In this document: positions 14,658 through 22,409 of the stretch, one piece after another
How positions within the stretch are numbered: the first letter of the stretch is position 1
Layout: each line of letters opens with the position of its first letter
Assembly (NCBI GenBank): GCA_030149245.1
Contig: JASBRX010000046.1
Coordinates: 1 to 34,752 of the forward strand
Direction: 5' to 3'
Origin: Sphingomonas bacterium
GTDB lineage: Bacteria; Pseudomonadota; Alphaproteobacteria; Sphingomonadales; Sphingomonadaceae
Length of the DNA: 34,752 nucleotides
Made by a program: the position numbers and the translations under genes
The notes under the pieces: model-generated
What the model was told of the DNA's origin: nothing
The model's input: the letters and a program-made list of their open reading frames with translations, nothing else
Database searches by the model: none

Positions 14658-15173
14658 TCAGTTGATGACGATGGTCACCGCACGGCGGTTCTGCGCCCAG
14701 CTGGCTTCGTCCGAACCCAGCGCGATCGGGCGTTCCTTGCCATAGCTGATCGTCCTGATCCGCGCCGGCGAGACCCCCCGCGCAGCGAGATAATTCTTCG
14801 CCGCATTGGCGCGCCGGTCGCCCAGCGCCAGGTTATACTCGCGCGTGCCCCGCTCGTCGGCATGGCCTTCCAGCGTGATCCGCGTGTTGGGATATTGCGT
14901 CAGCCACTGCGCCTGGCTGTCGAGGATCTGCCGTGCGCGCGCATCGATGTCGTACTGGTCGAAATCGAAGTTGATCGTGTCGCTGACGACATTCTGGCGG
15001 AAATGCTCGGCAGTGCCGGGCTGCGCGCCGCCGCCGCCGCCCGGTCCGGGCGCGGGGCCGGGGTCGACCGGGCCGCCCGGGCCCGGCGGCAGGGTTTCGG
15101 GCCGCTTTTTCTGGCAGCCGACAACGGCAACGGCCATCGTCGCAACGATCAGGGCGGTCTTGAGCTTCGCCAT
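14658..15173 (-). CDS. pal: Peptidoglycan-associated lipoprotein Pal
   Basis: An outer-membrane lipoprotein that binds peptidoglycan and the TolB protein, holding the envelope layers together and helping constriction at division. The 171-residue protein has a lipoprotein signal with lipobox VVGC and acylation at Cys20, a Pro/Gly-rich linker (residues 24-50), and an OmpA-type domain: NFDFDQYDIDARARQILD, ITLEGHADERGTREYNLALG with the diaminopimelate-binding Asp and Arg, and the final NRRAVTIVI. AAGGGAG precedes the ATG. It lies 87 bases after tolB, and an EcfG-type promoter sits in this gap, so it may be expressed separately under stress. Confidence 0.97.
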   Translation of the reverse strand: MAKLKTALIVATMAVAVVGCQKKRPETLPPGPGGPVDPGPAPGPGGGGGAQPGTAEHFRQNVVSDTINFDFDQYDIDARARQILDSQAQWLTQYPNTRITLEGHADERGTREYNLALGDRRANAAKNYLAARGVSPARIRTISYGKERPIALGSDEASWAQNRRAVTIVIN

Positions 15174-15219
15174 TGGCTTATTCTCCCTTTGGCTTCCGTG
15201 AATTTCGATACCCCTGCGT

Positions 15220-15244
15220 AACGGACAGGGTGCGGGTGAGTTCC
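15220..15244 (-). promoter_or_regulatory. EcfG-type general stress response promoter upstream of pal
   Basis: On the minus strand GGAAC (15244-15240), 16 bases, and CGTT (15223-15220) match exactly the alphaproteobacterial EcfG consensus GGAAC-N16/17-CGTT. The site lies in the tolB-pal gap about 47 bases before the pal start codon, with the right direction. Confidence 0.65.
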
Positions 15245-15260
15245 CGCTACGTCAACCCGC

Positions 15261-16622
15261 TTACGGGCGTAGCGGTCCCCAAGAAGGATCGGAACCGTCC
15301 AATTGGGTCGGAATCCGTCGCGACGTGCTGCCGGTCAAATCGACCGACCAGATGTCGGACTTGCCCGAAGGCCCCTGTGCGCCGCGTGAGAACAGCAGCA
15401 CGCGGCCATTGGGCGACCAGCTCGGCCCCTCATCGCCCCAGGCATCGGTCAGCAATTTCTCGCCGCCGCCCGACGGGTTCATCACGCCGATGCGAAAGCC
15501 GCCACCCATGCGGGTAAAGGCGATCAGGTCGCCGCGCGGGCTCCACGCCGGGGTAGCATAGCGCCCGCCGCCAAAGCTGATCCGCTGCTGGTTCGATCCG
15601 TCGGCGTCCATCACATACAGCTGCTGGCTGCCCGAACGATCGCTCTCGAACACGATTCGACTGCCATCGGGCGAGTAGCTGCCGCCGGTATCGATCCCCG
15701 GCGCGGTGGTCAGCCGCTGCGGCGTGCCGCCACCTGCGGCGACGCGATAGACATCGGCATTGCCCGCCACCGACATGGTGAACAGGATCCAGCGACCATC
15801 GGGCGAAAAGCGCGGGGCAAAGGCCAGGCTGACATTGGTCACCAACAGCCGCTGCGTGCCGTTGGACAGGTCATAGACATAGAGCGACGGCTTGTCGTTC
15901 TGGTAGCTCATATAGGCGATGCGCCGCTCGTCCGGCGAAAAGCGCGGGGTCAGCACGATCGACTGGCCATTGGTCAGAAAGCGGTGGTTCGCGCCGTCCT
16001 GATCCATGATCGCCAGCCGCTTGATACGGCGGTTCTTCGGCCCGGTCTCGCTGACATAGATGACGCGGCTGTCGAAATACGGCCCCTCGCCAGTCAGCCG
16101 GGTGTAGATCGCGTCGGAGCATTTATGCGCCGCGCGCCGCCAGTCTGCCGGGCGCACGATGAACCCTTCGCGCGCCAGTTCGGTGCCGAGCGCGACGTCA
16201 TAGAGGTAGCAGCCGACGGTCAGATTGCCGTCGCCATTCGCCCGCACAAACCCCTGCACCAGCGCCTGCGCCGTGGCGCCGCGCCAGTAGCCGAAGTCTG
16301 GCGCGCTCACCTCGCTCACAGGGATCGCGCGCACGCCGGTCGGGCCGAGCGGCTTGAACAGGCCGGAGTTACGCAGATTGTCGGTGATGATCTGCGCGAT
16401 CTGGCGCCCCAGCGCATCGGTGCTGCCCGCCGGCGTGCTGACGACCTGCTGCGTCGGCATCGGCGGGACGATGATGGTCAGATCCTGCGCGCTCTCATCG
16501 GTCACGTCGATGGTCGGCAGTTCCTGGCTCTCACCCGCCGGAGCGGGTGCGGCAGGCTGTTCCTGCGCGATGGCAGGGAAGGCGAGTGCCACGGACGCGG
16601 CAAGCATGATGCGCAACTTCAT
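15261..16622 (-). CDS. tolB: Tol-Pal system protein TolB
   Basis: A periplasmic beta-propeller protein that connects Pal to the inner-membrane Tol complex. The 453-residue protein has a signal peptide (MKLRIMLAASVALAFPAIAQ), a TolB N-terminal domain (residues about 45-200, with SGLFKPLGPTGVRAIP), and six WD40-like repeats seen as DGANHRFLTNGQ, FSPDERRIAYMSYQ, FSPDGRWILFTMS, YSPDGSRIVFESDRSGSQQLYVMD, WSPRGDLIAFTR and WSPNGRVLLFSRG. The ATG follows the tolA stop with no gap. Confidence 0.97.
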   Translation of the reverse strand: MKLRIMLAASVALAFPAIAQEQPAAPAPAGESQELPTIDVTDESAQDLTIIVPPMPTQQVVSTPAGSTDALGRQIAQIITDNLRNSGLFKPLGPTGVRAIPVSEVSAPDFGYWRGATAQALVQGFVRANGDGNLTVGCYLYDVALGTELAREGFIVRPADWRRAAHKCSDAIYTRLTGEGPYFDSRVIYVSETGPKNRRIKRLAIMDQDGANHRFLTNGQSIVLTPRFSPDERRIAYMSYQNDKPSLYVYDLSNGTQRLLVTNVSLAFAPRFSPDGRWILFTMSVAGNADVYRVAAGGGTPQRLTTAPGIDTGGSYSPDGSRIVFESDRSGSQQLYVMDADGSNQQRISFGGGRYATPAWSPRGDLIAFTRMGGGFRIGVMNPSGGGEKLLTDAWGDEGPSWSPNGRVLLFSRGAQGPSGKSDIWSVDLTGSTSRRIPTQLDGSDPSWGPLRP

Positions 16623-17438
16623 CTACAGTCTCCTGTCGAAGGACAGTCGGAAGGCTTTCCAGCCGTCATAATATTCCTCGGGCAACCCTTCAAAGGGCGC
16701 GGCGAGCCGGATCGCGGCGAGTGCGCGTTCCTTGTGCAATTCCTGCTGCGGGCGATTGCTCGCGGTCGTGCCGGTCTGGTTGACCACGCGCGGCTGCCCG
16801 GCGAGCGATCCGTCGCGGTTCAGCCGCACCTCGACGATGGTGGCGAGCAGATTGACGTCGGCTCCGGTCGGCGCGCGCCAATGCGGCTTCACCTGCCGCC
16901 GGATCAGGCCGAAGATCGATGAACGGACCTCGGGGCCCATCTGCGCGGCCTGCGGCGTCGTCGCCTTGCCCTTGCTCGCCTGATCGGTCAGGCCGTCGAC
17001 GATGCCGGTCAGTCGGCCCGTCGGCGTCGCATTCCTACGCTCCGTCTTCGGCTGCGCCTTGGCCGGGGCAGGGTTGGACTTCTTCGCTTCGGCCTTGGGC
17101 TGCGGCTTCGGCGCGGGGGCGGGCGCAGCCTTGGGCGGGGTCGGGTCGGGCTTGGCGATCGGCTCGGGCTGCGTTTCCGGCACCGGCGGCGGCGAATCGG
17201 GTTCGGGCGGTGCAGGGACTTCCGCCAGGCGCTCGGCGGGCGCTTCCTTCTCGATCACCGGCGCTTCGCTGACCAGACCCGCTTCATCGGTCAGTGACAC
17301 TTCGATCGGCACCGGCTTGATCTCGAGCGGATCGACCTTGGGCATGATCGCGAGCGACAACAGGGCGAACAGCGCGGCATGGCCGATTACTGCCACCCCG
17401 ATGCCGATGCCTTCCCTGCGGTCGATCGCCACCGCCAT
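16623..17438 (-). CDS. tolA: Cell envelope protein TolA (TonB/TolA-like)
   Basis: The inner-membrane-anchored arm of the Tol complex, reaching across the periplasm. The 271-residue protein has one N-terminal membrane helix (IGIGVAVIGHAALFALLSLA), a long Pro/Lys/Ala/Glu-rich linker (about residues 50-150), and a C-terminal domain ending in VEVRLNRDGSLAGQPRVVNQ and FEGLPEEYYDGWKAF. It is shorter than E. coli TolA and lacks the long helical middle domain, as usual in alphaproteobacteria. The identification rests on length, layout and place between tolR and tolB. Its start overlaps the tolR stop by one base. Confidence 0.9.
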   Translation of the reverse strand: MAVAIDRREGIGIGVAVIGHAALFALLSLAIMPKVDPLEIKPVPIEVSLTDEAGLVSEAPVIEKEAPAERLAEVPAPPEPDSPPPVPETQPEPIAKPDPTPPKAAPAPAPKPQPKAEAKKSNPAPAKAQPKTERRNATPTGRLTGIVDGLTDQASKGKATTPQAAQMGPEVRSSIFGLIRRQVKPHWRAPTGADVNLLATIVEVRLNRDGSLAGQPRVVNQTGTTASNRPQQELHKERALAAIRLAAPFEGLPEEYYDGWKAFRLSFDRRL

Positions 17439-17872
17439 CAGTTCTTGCCTTCACCCGTGGTGACGAGCGACACCTTGTTCAGCCCGGCGCGGTTGAGCTC
17501 ACCCATCACGCGCATGACCTTGCCGTAATCGAGCCGCGTGTCGGCGCGCAGGAACACCTGCGGCTTCTCTTCCCCGCGCGCGCTCGCAATCTCGGCGAGC
17601 AGCCCGGGCAGCTGGCCATCGGCGACCTCGCTATCGTCGAGGAACACGGTGCCACGTTCGTCGATCGAGATCTGGATCGGCTTCTGGTCCTGCTCCAGCG
17701 GCTTGGCGCGGCTTTCGGGCAGGTTCACCGGAACGCCCGCGGTCAGCAGCGGCGCGGTAACCATGAAGATAATCAGCAGCACCAGCATCACGTCGACCAA
17801 CGGCGTGACGTTGATGTCCGCCATCGGCGCGCGCCGCCCCTTGCCGCGCGAGGAGGGGAGCTTCGCGCCCAT
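17438..17872 (-). CDS. tolR: Tol-Pal proton channel subunit TolR (ExbD family)
   Basis: With TolQ it forms the proton-driven motor of the Tol system. The 144-residue protein has a basic cytoplasmic N-terminus, one membrane helix (INVTPLVDVMLVLLIIFMVT) in which the Asp of PLVDVML is the essential channel acid, and a periplasmic domain ending VMGELNRAGLNKVSLVT. It starts at the tolQ stop (one-base overlap) and overlaps tolA in the same way. Confidence 0.96.
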   Translation of the reverse strand: MGAKLPSSRGKGRRAPMADINVTPLVDVMLVLLIIFMVTAPLLTAGVPVNLPESRAKPLEQDQKPIQISIDERGTVFLDDSEVADGQLPGLLAEIASARGEEKPQVFLRADTRLDYGKVMRVMGELNRAGLNKVSLVTTGEGKN

Positions 17873-18585
17873 CAGAGCAGCGGCTTGCCGCCCGCCGGCG
17901 CGCTGTCGAGCTGGCGGCTGAGGGTCGCGTGGAAGCCGTCGGCGAAGCGGTTCAACCGCGCCTCGACCTTGTCGATGCCATGGCTGAAGCGGTTATAGGC
18001 GATGACGGCTGGAATCGCGGCAAACAGGCCGATCGCGGTCGCGAACAGCGCTTCGGCAATGCCCGGCGCGACCACTGCGAGCGACGTGCTCTGCTGCCCA
18101 GCAATCGCGGTAAAGCTGCGCATGATGCCCAGCACCGTGCCGAGCAGCCCGACGAACGGCGCGGTCGCGCCGACCGTGGCGAGAATGTTGAGCCGGTCGG
18201 ACAGTCGGTCGACCTCCAGCGCGACCGCCGCGCCCATCGTCGTCGCCAGCCGCTCGCGCGTCCCGTCCTTGTCGAGCGCGCGCCCGCCGGTCGATCGCCG
18301 CCATTCGGTCACGCCCGCCGCGAACACCCGCGCGGTCGGGTGATCCTCATCGCCATGCAGCTTGTAGAACGCATCAATATCGTCGGTCTTGCGATAATCG
18401 CCCTCGAACCGCTCGGCCGCCTTGCGCGCGGCGGCGATCCGCCCGCGCAGCGACAGGATGATCGCCCAGGTCCAGATGCTGGCGAGCACCAGGCCGATCA
18501 TGATCGCCTTCACGTCCCATTCGGCCTGCAAAAACAGGCCGATATAGGAGGAGCCATCGAATTTCAGATTCGCGAACCAGTCCAT
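17872..18585 (-). CDS. tolQ: Tol-Pal proton channel subunit TolQ (ExbB family)
   Basis: The polytopic motor subunit. The 237-residue protein has three membrane helices: the first at about residues 28-46, the others in NILATVGATAPFVGLLGTVLG and GIAEALFATAIGLFAAIPAVIAYN. These two segments hold the conserved Thr and Pro residues of the proton path. The gene starts seven bases after the ybgC stop. Together the order ybgC-tolQ-R-A-B-pal is the standard one; no cpoB (ybgF) gene follows pal here. Confidence 0.97.
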   Translation of the reverse strand: MDWFANLKFDGSSYIGLFLQAEWDVKAIMIGLVLASIWTWAIILSLRGRIAAARKAAERFEGDYRKTDDIDAFYKLHGDEDHPTARVFAAGVTEWRRSTGGRALDKDGTRERLATTMGAAVALEVDRLSDRLNILATVGATAPFVGLLGTVLGIMRSFTAIAGQQSTSLAVVAPGIAEALFATAIGLFAAIPAVIAYNRFSHGIDKVEARLNRFADGFHATLSRQLDSAPAGGKPLL

Positions 18586-18592
18586 GTGTCGC

Positions 18593-19060
18593 TCAGTTTC
18601 CCTTCCAGACCAGCGGCACGAACGCTTCGACCCACTCCGGCGGTTGCCGCCGCGCGCGCCCCGTCGGGGTCACGAACGCCGCTTCCACATCCGCCTGGGT
18701 CAGCAATTCCCCGTTCCGCATGACTCGTTGCTGAATATTCACCGCCGCCGCCCGCACGCGCAGGACCCTGCTGACAACAACCAACGCATCGTCGAGCCGT
18801 GCAGGGGCCACATAGCGGATGGCGATGTCGCGCACGACGTAAACCCCTTCACCCGCCTCATGCGCCGCCCGCTGATCGATCCCGGCACAGCGCAGCATAT
18901 CCGATCGCGCGCGTTCCATGAACCGCAGGTAATTGGCGTGATACACCACCCCCGACAGGTCGGTGTCCTCAAAATAGACACGCACCGGGAAGAGATGCTC
19001 GACGCCGTCGAAACGGCCCGACGCGGGGGGGATGTCAATCACGCTCACCCGTGCGCCCAT
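18593..19060 (-). CDS. ybgC: Tol-Pal-associated acyl-CoA thioesterase YbgC
   Basis: A hotdog-fold thioesterase of the 4-hydroxybenzoyl-CoA thioesterase family, 155 residues, first gene of the Tol-Pal operon. The signature is VYFEDTDLSGVVYHANYLRF, where the Asp before LSGVVYH is the catalytic acid; MERARSDML follows. The ATG at 19060 is the first of the frame; a start a few residues later is possible. The repeat and promoter-bearing gap to the EVE-domain gene lies upstream. Confidence 0.93.
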   Translation of the reverse strand: MGARVSVIDIPPASGRFDGVEHLFPVRVYFEDTDLSGVVYHANYLRFMERARSDMLRCAGIDQRAAHEAGEGVYVVRDIAIRYVAPARLDDALVVVSRVLRVRAAAVNIQQRVMRNGELLTQADVEAAFVTPTGRARRQPPEWVEAFVPLVWKGN

Positions 19061-19151
19061 AGCGGCGGGGGGAATCGAAGTTCAACTGTCACTGTCGGCC
19101 CGTTCCCCAAGCGCGATGAACGGAGGGGCGGGGCGGTGGTTCCGTACTAAG

Positions 19152-19261
19152 CCGTCACCCCCGCGAAAGCGGGGGCCCATCTCCCGGACTGTCCACTCAC
19201 CGCACCGGCACAATATGCCGATCCTGTAGGAGAGGGGCCCCCGCTTTCGCGGGGGTGACGG
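19152..19261. repeat. Class III inverted repeat pair
   Basis: The left arm at 19152-19184 contains the palindrome CCCCCGCGAAAGCGGGGG and ends in GGGCCCATCTCC. The right arm at 19229-19261 is its near-exact inverse (GGAGAGGGGCCCCCGC, then the same palindrome and GGTGACGG). The two arms surround 44 bases. Similar GCGAAAGC repeats are widespread in GC-rich proteobacteria. It lies between EVE and ybgC, both on the minus strand. Confidence 0.88.
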
Positions 19262-19267
19262 ACCCGT

Positions 19268-19669
19268 TCAACGTCCCGCCAGCTCCAGCACCACGTCCCA
19301 TTCCTCGGCGCTGACCTTCCCCACCGACAGCCGCGAATATTTGACCAGCTCCATTGCCGCCAGCCGGGGCTCGGCCTTCACCATCTTCAGCGTCACCGGG
19401 TTGGGCAGCGGCTCGACCGGCTTCATCTCGACCGACACCCAATGCTTCCCCTCGCCATCGGGCTTGGCCTCGCGGCTCACTTCCATGATGCCGACGATCT
19501 CCAGCCCGATATTGCTGTGGTAAAAGAACGCCCGGTCGCCCACCTGCATCGCGCGCAGATTGCCCGCAGCGGTATGGTTGCGCACGCCGTCCCATTCGGT
19601 GCTGCCGTCGCGCACCAGATCGTCCCAGCTGAACACATCGGGTTCGGATTTCATCAGCCACAGGGCCAT
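19268..19669 (-). CDS. EVE-domain protein (PUA-like)
   Basis: A 133-residue cytoplasmic protein matching the EVE domain, a PUA-like fold thought to bind modified nucleotides in DNA or RNA. Motifs seen are MALWLMKSEPDVFSWDDLV, WDGVRNHTAAGNLRAM, GDRAFFYHSNIG, GIMEVSREAKPD and the end EEWDVVLELAG. AAGGAG precedes the ATG at 19669. In many genomes it is a stand-alone house-keeping gene, as here. Its biological role remains unclear. Confidence 0.92.
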   Translation of the reverse strand: MALWLMKSEPDVFSWDDLVRDGSTEWDGVRNHTAAGNLRAMQVGDRAFFYHSNIGLEIVGIMEVSREAKPDGEGKHWVSVEMKPVEPLPNPVTLKMVKAEPRLAAMELVKYSRLSVGKVSAEEWDVVLELAGR

Positions 19670-19828
19670 TGTGGGATCTCCTTTTGCAGCCCCAATCGCG
19701 TCCCTTCACCTAAACCGCAAGTGAATGCATAATTCCGCGCCTGTTCAGTTCGACTCGCACAAAAGGGCACTCAGACGGACCTCAAAGCGTTGAGACGTCG
19801 GATTGTGCAGATGCACGAGGAGGAAGAC

Positions 19829-20203
19829 ATGAAGACGATGATCACCAAGGCGGTGCTCGGTCTCACCCTCGGCGCCACCGCGCTCACCGCGGCCGCGCCG
19901 GCTGAGGCTCAGCGGTATCGCCATCGCGACCGTGACAACACTGGGACCGCCATCGCCGCCGGCATTGCCGGGGTCGTGATCGGCGCCGCGATCGCTAGCT
20001 CGAACCGCGACCGCTATGACCGGTATGACCGCTACGACCGCAGCTATGACCGGTATGACGGCTACTATCGCCAGCGCGGCTATTACCCGCCGCAGAGCCA
20101 TTATTACCGCGATTATGAGCGCCGCAACTGGCGCGGCTGCACCGTCCGCCGCGTCTACGACCCCTATCTGGGTCACCGCGTGAAGGTGCGCTACTGCCGC
20201 TAA
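19829..20203 (+). CDS. Exported glycine-zipper protein with Tyr-Asp-Arg repeats
   Basis: A 124-residue protein from the ATG at 19829, supported by GAGGAGGAAG just upstream. It has a signal peptide (KAVLGLTLGATALTAAAPAEAQ), a glycine-zipper helix (TGTAIAAGIAGVVIGAAIAS) that could insert in a membrane, then a run of YDR units (about residues 58-80, coded by a tandem GACCGCTATGACCGG-like DNA repeat), and a conserved-looking C-terminus with two cysteines (GCTVRRVYDPYLGHRVKVRYC) that may form a disulphide. Function is unknown. A strong terminator follows. Confidence 0.75.
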   Translation: MKTMITKAVLGLTLGATALTAAAPAEAQRYRHRDRDNTGTAIAAGIAGVVIGAAIASSNRDRYDRYDRYDRSYDRYDGYYRQRGYYPPQSHYYRDYERRNWRGCTVRRVYDPYLGHRVKVRYCR

Positions 20204-20219
20204 GCGGCGCAATCGCAGG

Positions 20220-20251
20220 GCGGCGCGAAACTCCGGTTTCGCGCCGCTTTT
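20220..20251 (+). terminator. Rho-independent terminator after the glycine-zipper gene
   Basis: A perfect 12-bp stem GCGGCGCGAAAC / GTTTCGCGCCGC with a TCCG loop is followed by TTTTGTTTG. It starts 16 bases after the stop codon at 20203. Confidence 0.9.
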
Positions 20252-20284
20252 GTTTGCGCGCATTTCGGGTTAGAGGCGCGCGCC

Positions 20285-20557
20285 ATGAGCGACACTCCTC
20301 CCGACCGGCTCTCGGTCAACCCGAAGAGCCCCTATTTCGACCAGGCGCTGCTTCAGCGCGGCATCGGCATCCGTTTCAAGGGCGTCGAGCGCCGCGATGT
20401 CGAGGAATATTGCATCTCCGAAAACTGGATCCGCGTCCAGGTCGGCAAGACCATGGACCGCAAGGGCAACCCGCTGACGATCAAGCTGTCCGGCCCGGTC
20501 GAGGCATGGTTCGAGAGCCCGGCTGTGGGTGAGGGCGAAGGCGAGGCCGAGGCGTAA
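20285..20557 (+). CDS. DUF3297-family protein
   Basis: A 90-residue cytoplasmic protein that matches DUF3297, a family common in alpha- and gammaproteobacteria: PDRLSVNPKSPYFDQALL, RGIGIRFKGVERRDVEEYCI, SENWIRVQVGKTMDRKG. The tail is acidic (GEGEGEAEA). Function is unknown. No strong ribosome binding site is visible; the gene follows the terminator of the glycine-zipper gene, so its promoter must lie in or just after that hairpin. Confidence 0.9.
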   Translation: MSDTPPDRLSVNPKSPYFDQALLQRGIGIRFKGVERRDVEEYCISENWIRVQVGKTMDRKGNPLTIKLSGPVEAWFESPAVGEGEGEAEA

Positions 20558-20559
20558 TC

Positions 20560-20681
20560 AAATCCTCCCCTGTAAGGGGAGGTGGCATGCCGCAGGCATG
20601 ACGGAGGGGTGACGCGCTATCGGGAGGGGGACACCCCTCCGTCGCGCTGCGCGCGCCACCTCCCCTTACAGGGGAGAATTG
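20560..20681. repeat. Class I palindromic intergenic repeat, short copy B
   Basis: Two facing units, each a hairpin CCTCCCCTGTAAGGGGAGG, a second stem (CATGCCGCAGGCATG on the left, CGCGCTGCGCGCG on the right) and an ACGGAGGGGTG/CACCCCTCCGT edge, enclose a short middle. The design matches the outer parts of the long copies but lacks their CAGACGGC core. It separates two convergent genes and ends a few bases from the stop of the PEP-mutase-like gene. Confidence 0.85.
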
Positions 20682-20684
20682 ACC

Positions 20685-21431
20685 CTAACCCAACACCGCC
20701 CCCGCCGCCTCTTCCACCGCACGCATCGCCGCGCGGAACGGGAACGGCCCGTGGCTGATCCGCGCCACCCCCGTCGCAGCCACCGCGGCGGCATCCGGCG
20801 CGCCCGGAAACGCCATGAAGTTCACCGGCAACGGCGATTCGCGGCACACCCGCGCCAACAGGTCGAGATCGGCCAGCCCCGGCACGAAGAAACCGCTCGC
20901 CCCCGCCGCCGCATAGGCATGCGCGCGGGCGATGGCGGCGTCGACCTTGGCCGCATCATGCGTTTCCGGCGCCGCCTGCAGGAAGAGATCGGTGCGGGCG
21001 TTGATGAAGAAGTCCGGCCCGGTCGCGGCGCGAATCGCGGCGATGCGCGCGGCCTGCACCTCGGGCGCGTGCATCCCGGAGCCGCCGATTACCTGATCCT
21101 CGAAGTTACAGCCGATCGCCCCAGTTGCCGCGAGCAGCGCGACGTTCGATGCGACCGCATCGGGCGCGACCGCATAGCCGCCCTCGAAATCGATCGACAC
21201 CGGCAGATCGACCGCCCCGACGATCCGCCGCGCATTGGCGACGGCGAGGTCGAGCGGGAGCGATTCGGCGTCGCTGAACCCGCTGGCGGCGGCAACCGAT
21301 GCGCTGCCGGTCGCGATCGCCTTCGCCCCAGCAGCCGCAACGGCCCTGGCGGACCCGGCATCCCACACATTGACCAGCACCAGCGGTGCGCCCGGCACAT
21401 GCAGCGCGTCGAATTCAGCGAATCGGCTCAT
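20685..21431 (-). CDS. Isocitrate lyase / phosphoenolpyruvate mutase family protein
   Basis: A TIM-barrel enzyme of 248 residues from the PEP mutase/isocitrate lyase superfamily. Motifs are LVLVNVWDAGSARAVAAAGA, PVSIDFEGGY, ATGAIGCNFEDQV and DFFINARTDLFL. The subgroup has no catalytic Cys-containing flexible loop, so it is not a true isocitrate lyase; C-C bond lyase or mutase activity on an unknown acid is possible. The start at 21431 is chosen because AGGGAGG lies six bases upstream; the ATG at 21437 abuts that site. The end overlaps the edge of the class I repeat. Confidence 0.88.
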   Translation of the reverse strand: MSRFAEFDALHVPGAPLVLVNVWDAGSARAVAAAGAKAIATGSASVAAASGFSDAESLPLDLAVANARRIVGAVDLPVSIDFEGGYAVAPDAVASNVALLAATGAIGCNFEDQVIGGSGMHAPEVQAARIAAIRAATGPDFFINARTDLFLQAAPETHDAAKVDAAIARAHAYAAAGASGFFVPGLADLDLLARVCRESPLPVNFMAFPGAPDAAAVAATGVARISHGPFPFRAAMRAVEEAAGAVLG

Positions 21432-21506
21432 GGACATCCTCCCTCGTTCCGCCCGTGATAGGGCTGGAACGAAAGTGGAACAATCCCGATTATTGCAATC
21501 AAATTA

Positions 21507-22307
21507 TCAGTGAACGAACCGCGCCACCACGTCGCGATAGCTGCGGCTCACCTTCACCTGCGATCCCGAATCGAGCACCAGGAAGCATTCGCCATTGGTG
21601 TGCGGCTTGACCTGCTTGACCTGATCGAGGTTGACGATGGTCGAGCGGTGCACGCGCTGGAACCGCCGCGGATCGAGCCGCTTTTCCAGATCCTTCATCG
21701 TCTCGCGCAGCACCAGCGTGTTGTCCGCGGTCTTGATGCACATATAATCGCCAGCGGCCTCGACCACTTCGATCGTGTCGACATCGACGCGGAAAATCTG
21801 CCCGCGATCCTTGATGTTGATCAGCTTCTCGTAACGGCTGGACGAGACGTCGGCATCGCTCGCGGCGAGCTCCTCGGCCGCCTCCGGCGCGACCTCGGCC
21901 AGCACTTCCTTGAGTTTCTCGACCTCTTCAACGCCGCGCTTTTCGGTCAGCCGCTGGCGCACGCGCTCCAGCGTGTCGGCCAAACGCCCTTCATCGACCG
22001 GCTTCATCAGATAATCCATCGCATTCGCCTCGAACGCGCGGATCGCATGGTCGCTATAGGCGGTGACGAACACGAACAGCGGCGGTTCGACCTCCATCAG
22101 CCCCTGCACGACCGAAAAGCCGTCGAACCCGGGCATCTGGATGTCGAGAAAGACCAGATCGGGCTTGTGCGTCTTGATCGACCGGATTGCTTCGCGGCCA
22201 TTCTGGCATTTGTCGATGATCTCGACATCCTCATGCGCCTGCAGCCGCAGCTCGAGGCCCTGAATGGCCAGTGGTTCGTCATCGACCAGGATGGTGCGGA
22301 TTGTCAT
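21507..22307 (-). CDS. LytTR-family response regulator
   Basis: A two-component regulator of 266 residues: an N-terminal receiver domain with phospho-acceptor Asp55 (LVFLDIQMPGFDG), the Thr and Lys of the active site (FVTAYSD, LMKPVDEG), a helical acidic linker (about residues 125-160) and a C-terminal LytTR DNA-binding domain (DTIEVVEAAGDYMCIKT, FQRVHRSTIVNLDQVKQVKP, VKVSRSYRDVV). Its partner is the LytS-like kinase encoded upstream on the same strand, 102 bases away. The regulon is not visible. Confidence 0.94.
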   Translation of the reverse strand: MTIRTILVDDEPLAIQGLELRLQAHEDVEIIDKCQNGREAIRSIKTHKPDLVFLDIQMPGFDGFSVVQGLMEVEPPLFVFVTAYSDHAIRAFEANAMDYLMKPVDEGRLADTLERVRQRLTEKRGVEEVEKLKEVLAEVAPEAAEELAASDADVSSSRYEKLINIKDRGQIFRVDVDTIEVVEAAGDYMCIKTADNTLVLRETMKDLEKRLDPRRFQRVHRSTIVNLDQVKQVKPHTNGECFLVLDSGSQVKVSRSYRDVVARFVH

Positions 22308-22409
22308 ATCTCTCTCTACTCAAAAACGCGTCGTTCCGATGCCCCCGGCCCGACGCCCCACAACCCCTGCCTTTGATCCTTCAACAATATGGTTACGCTT
22401 CGGTTCCGA

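Noticed and set aside
19766..19791. GGCAC-N17-CGTT before the glycine-zipper gene as a fourth EcfG promoter
   Set aside because: One mismatch in the -35 element. With relaxed matching such sites become common, so it is not claimed.
20008..20070. Short tandem DNA repeat considered as part of a CRISPR or mobile element
   Set aside because: It lies inside a reading frame, codes for YDR units, and has no spacers or flanking features.
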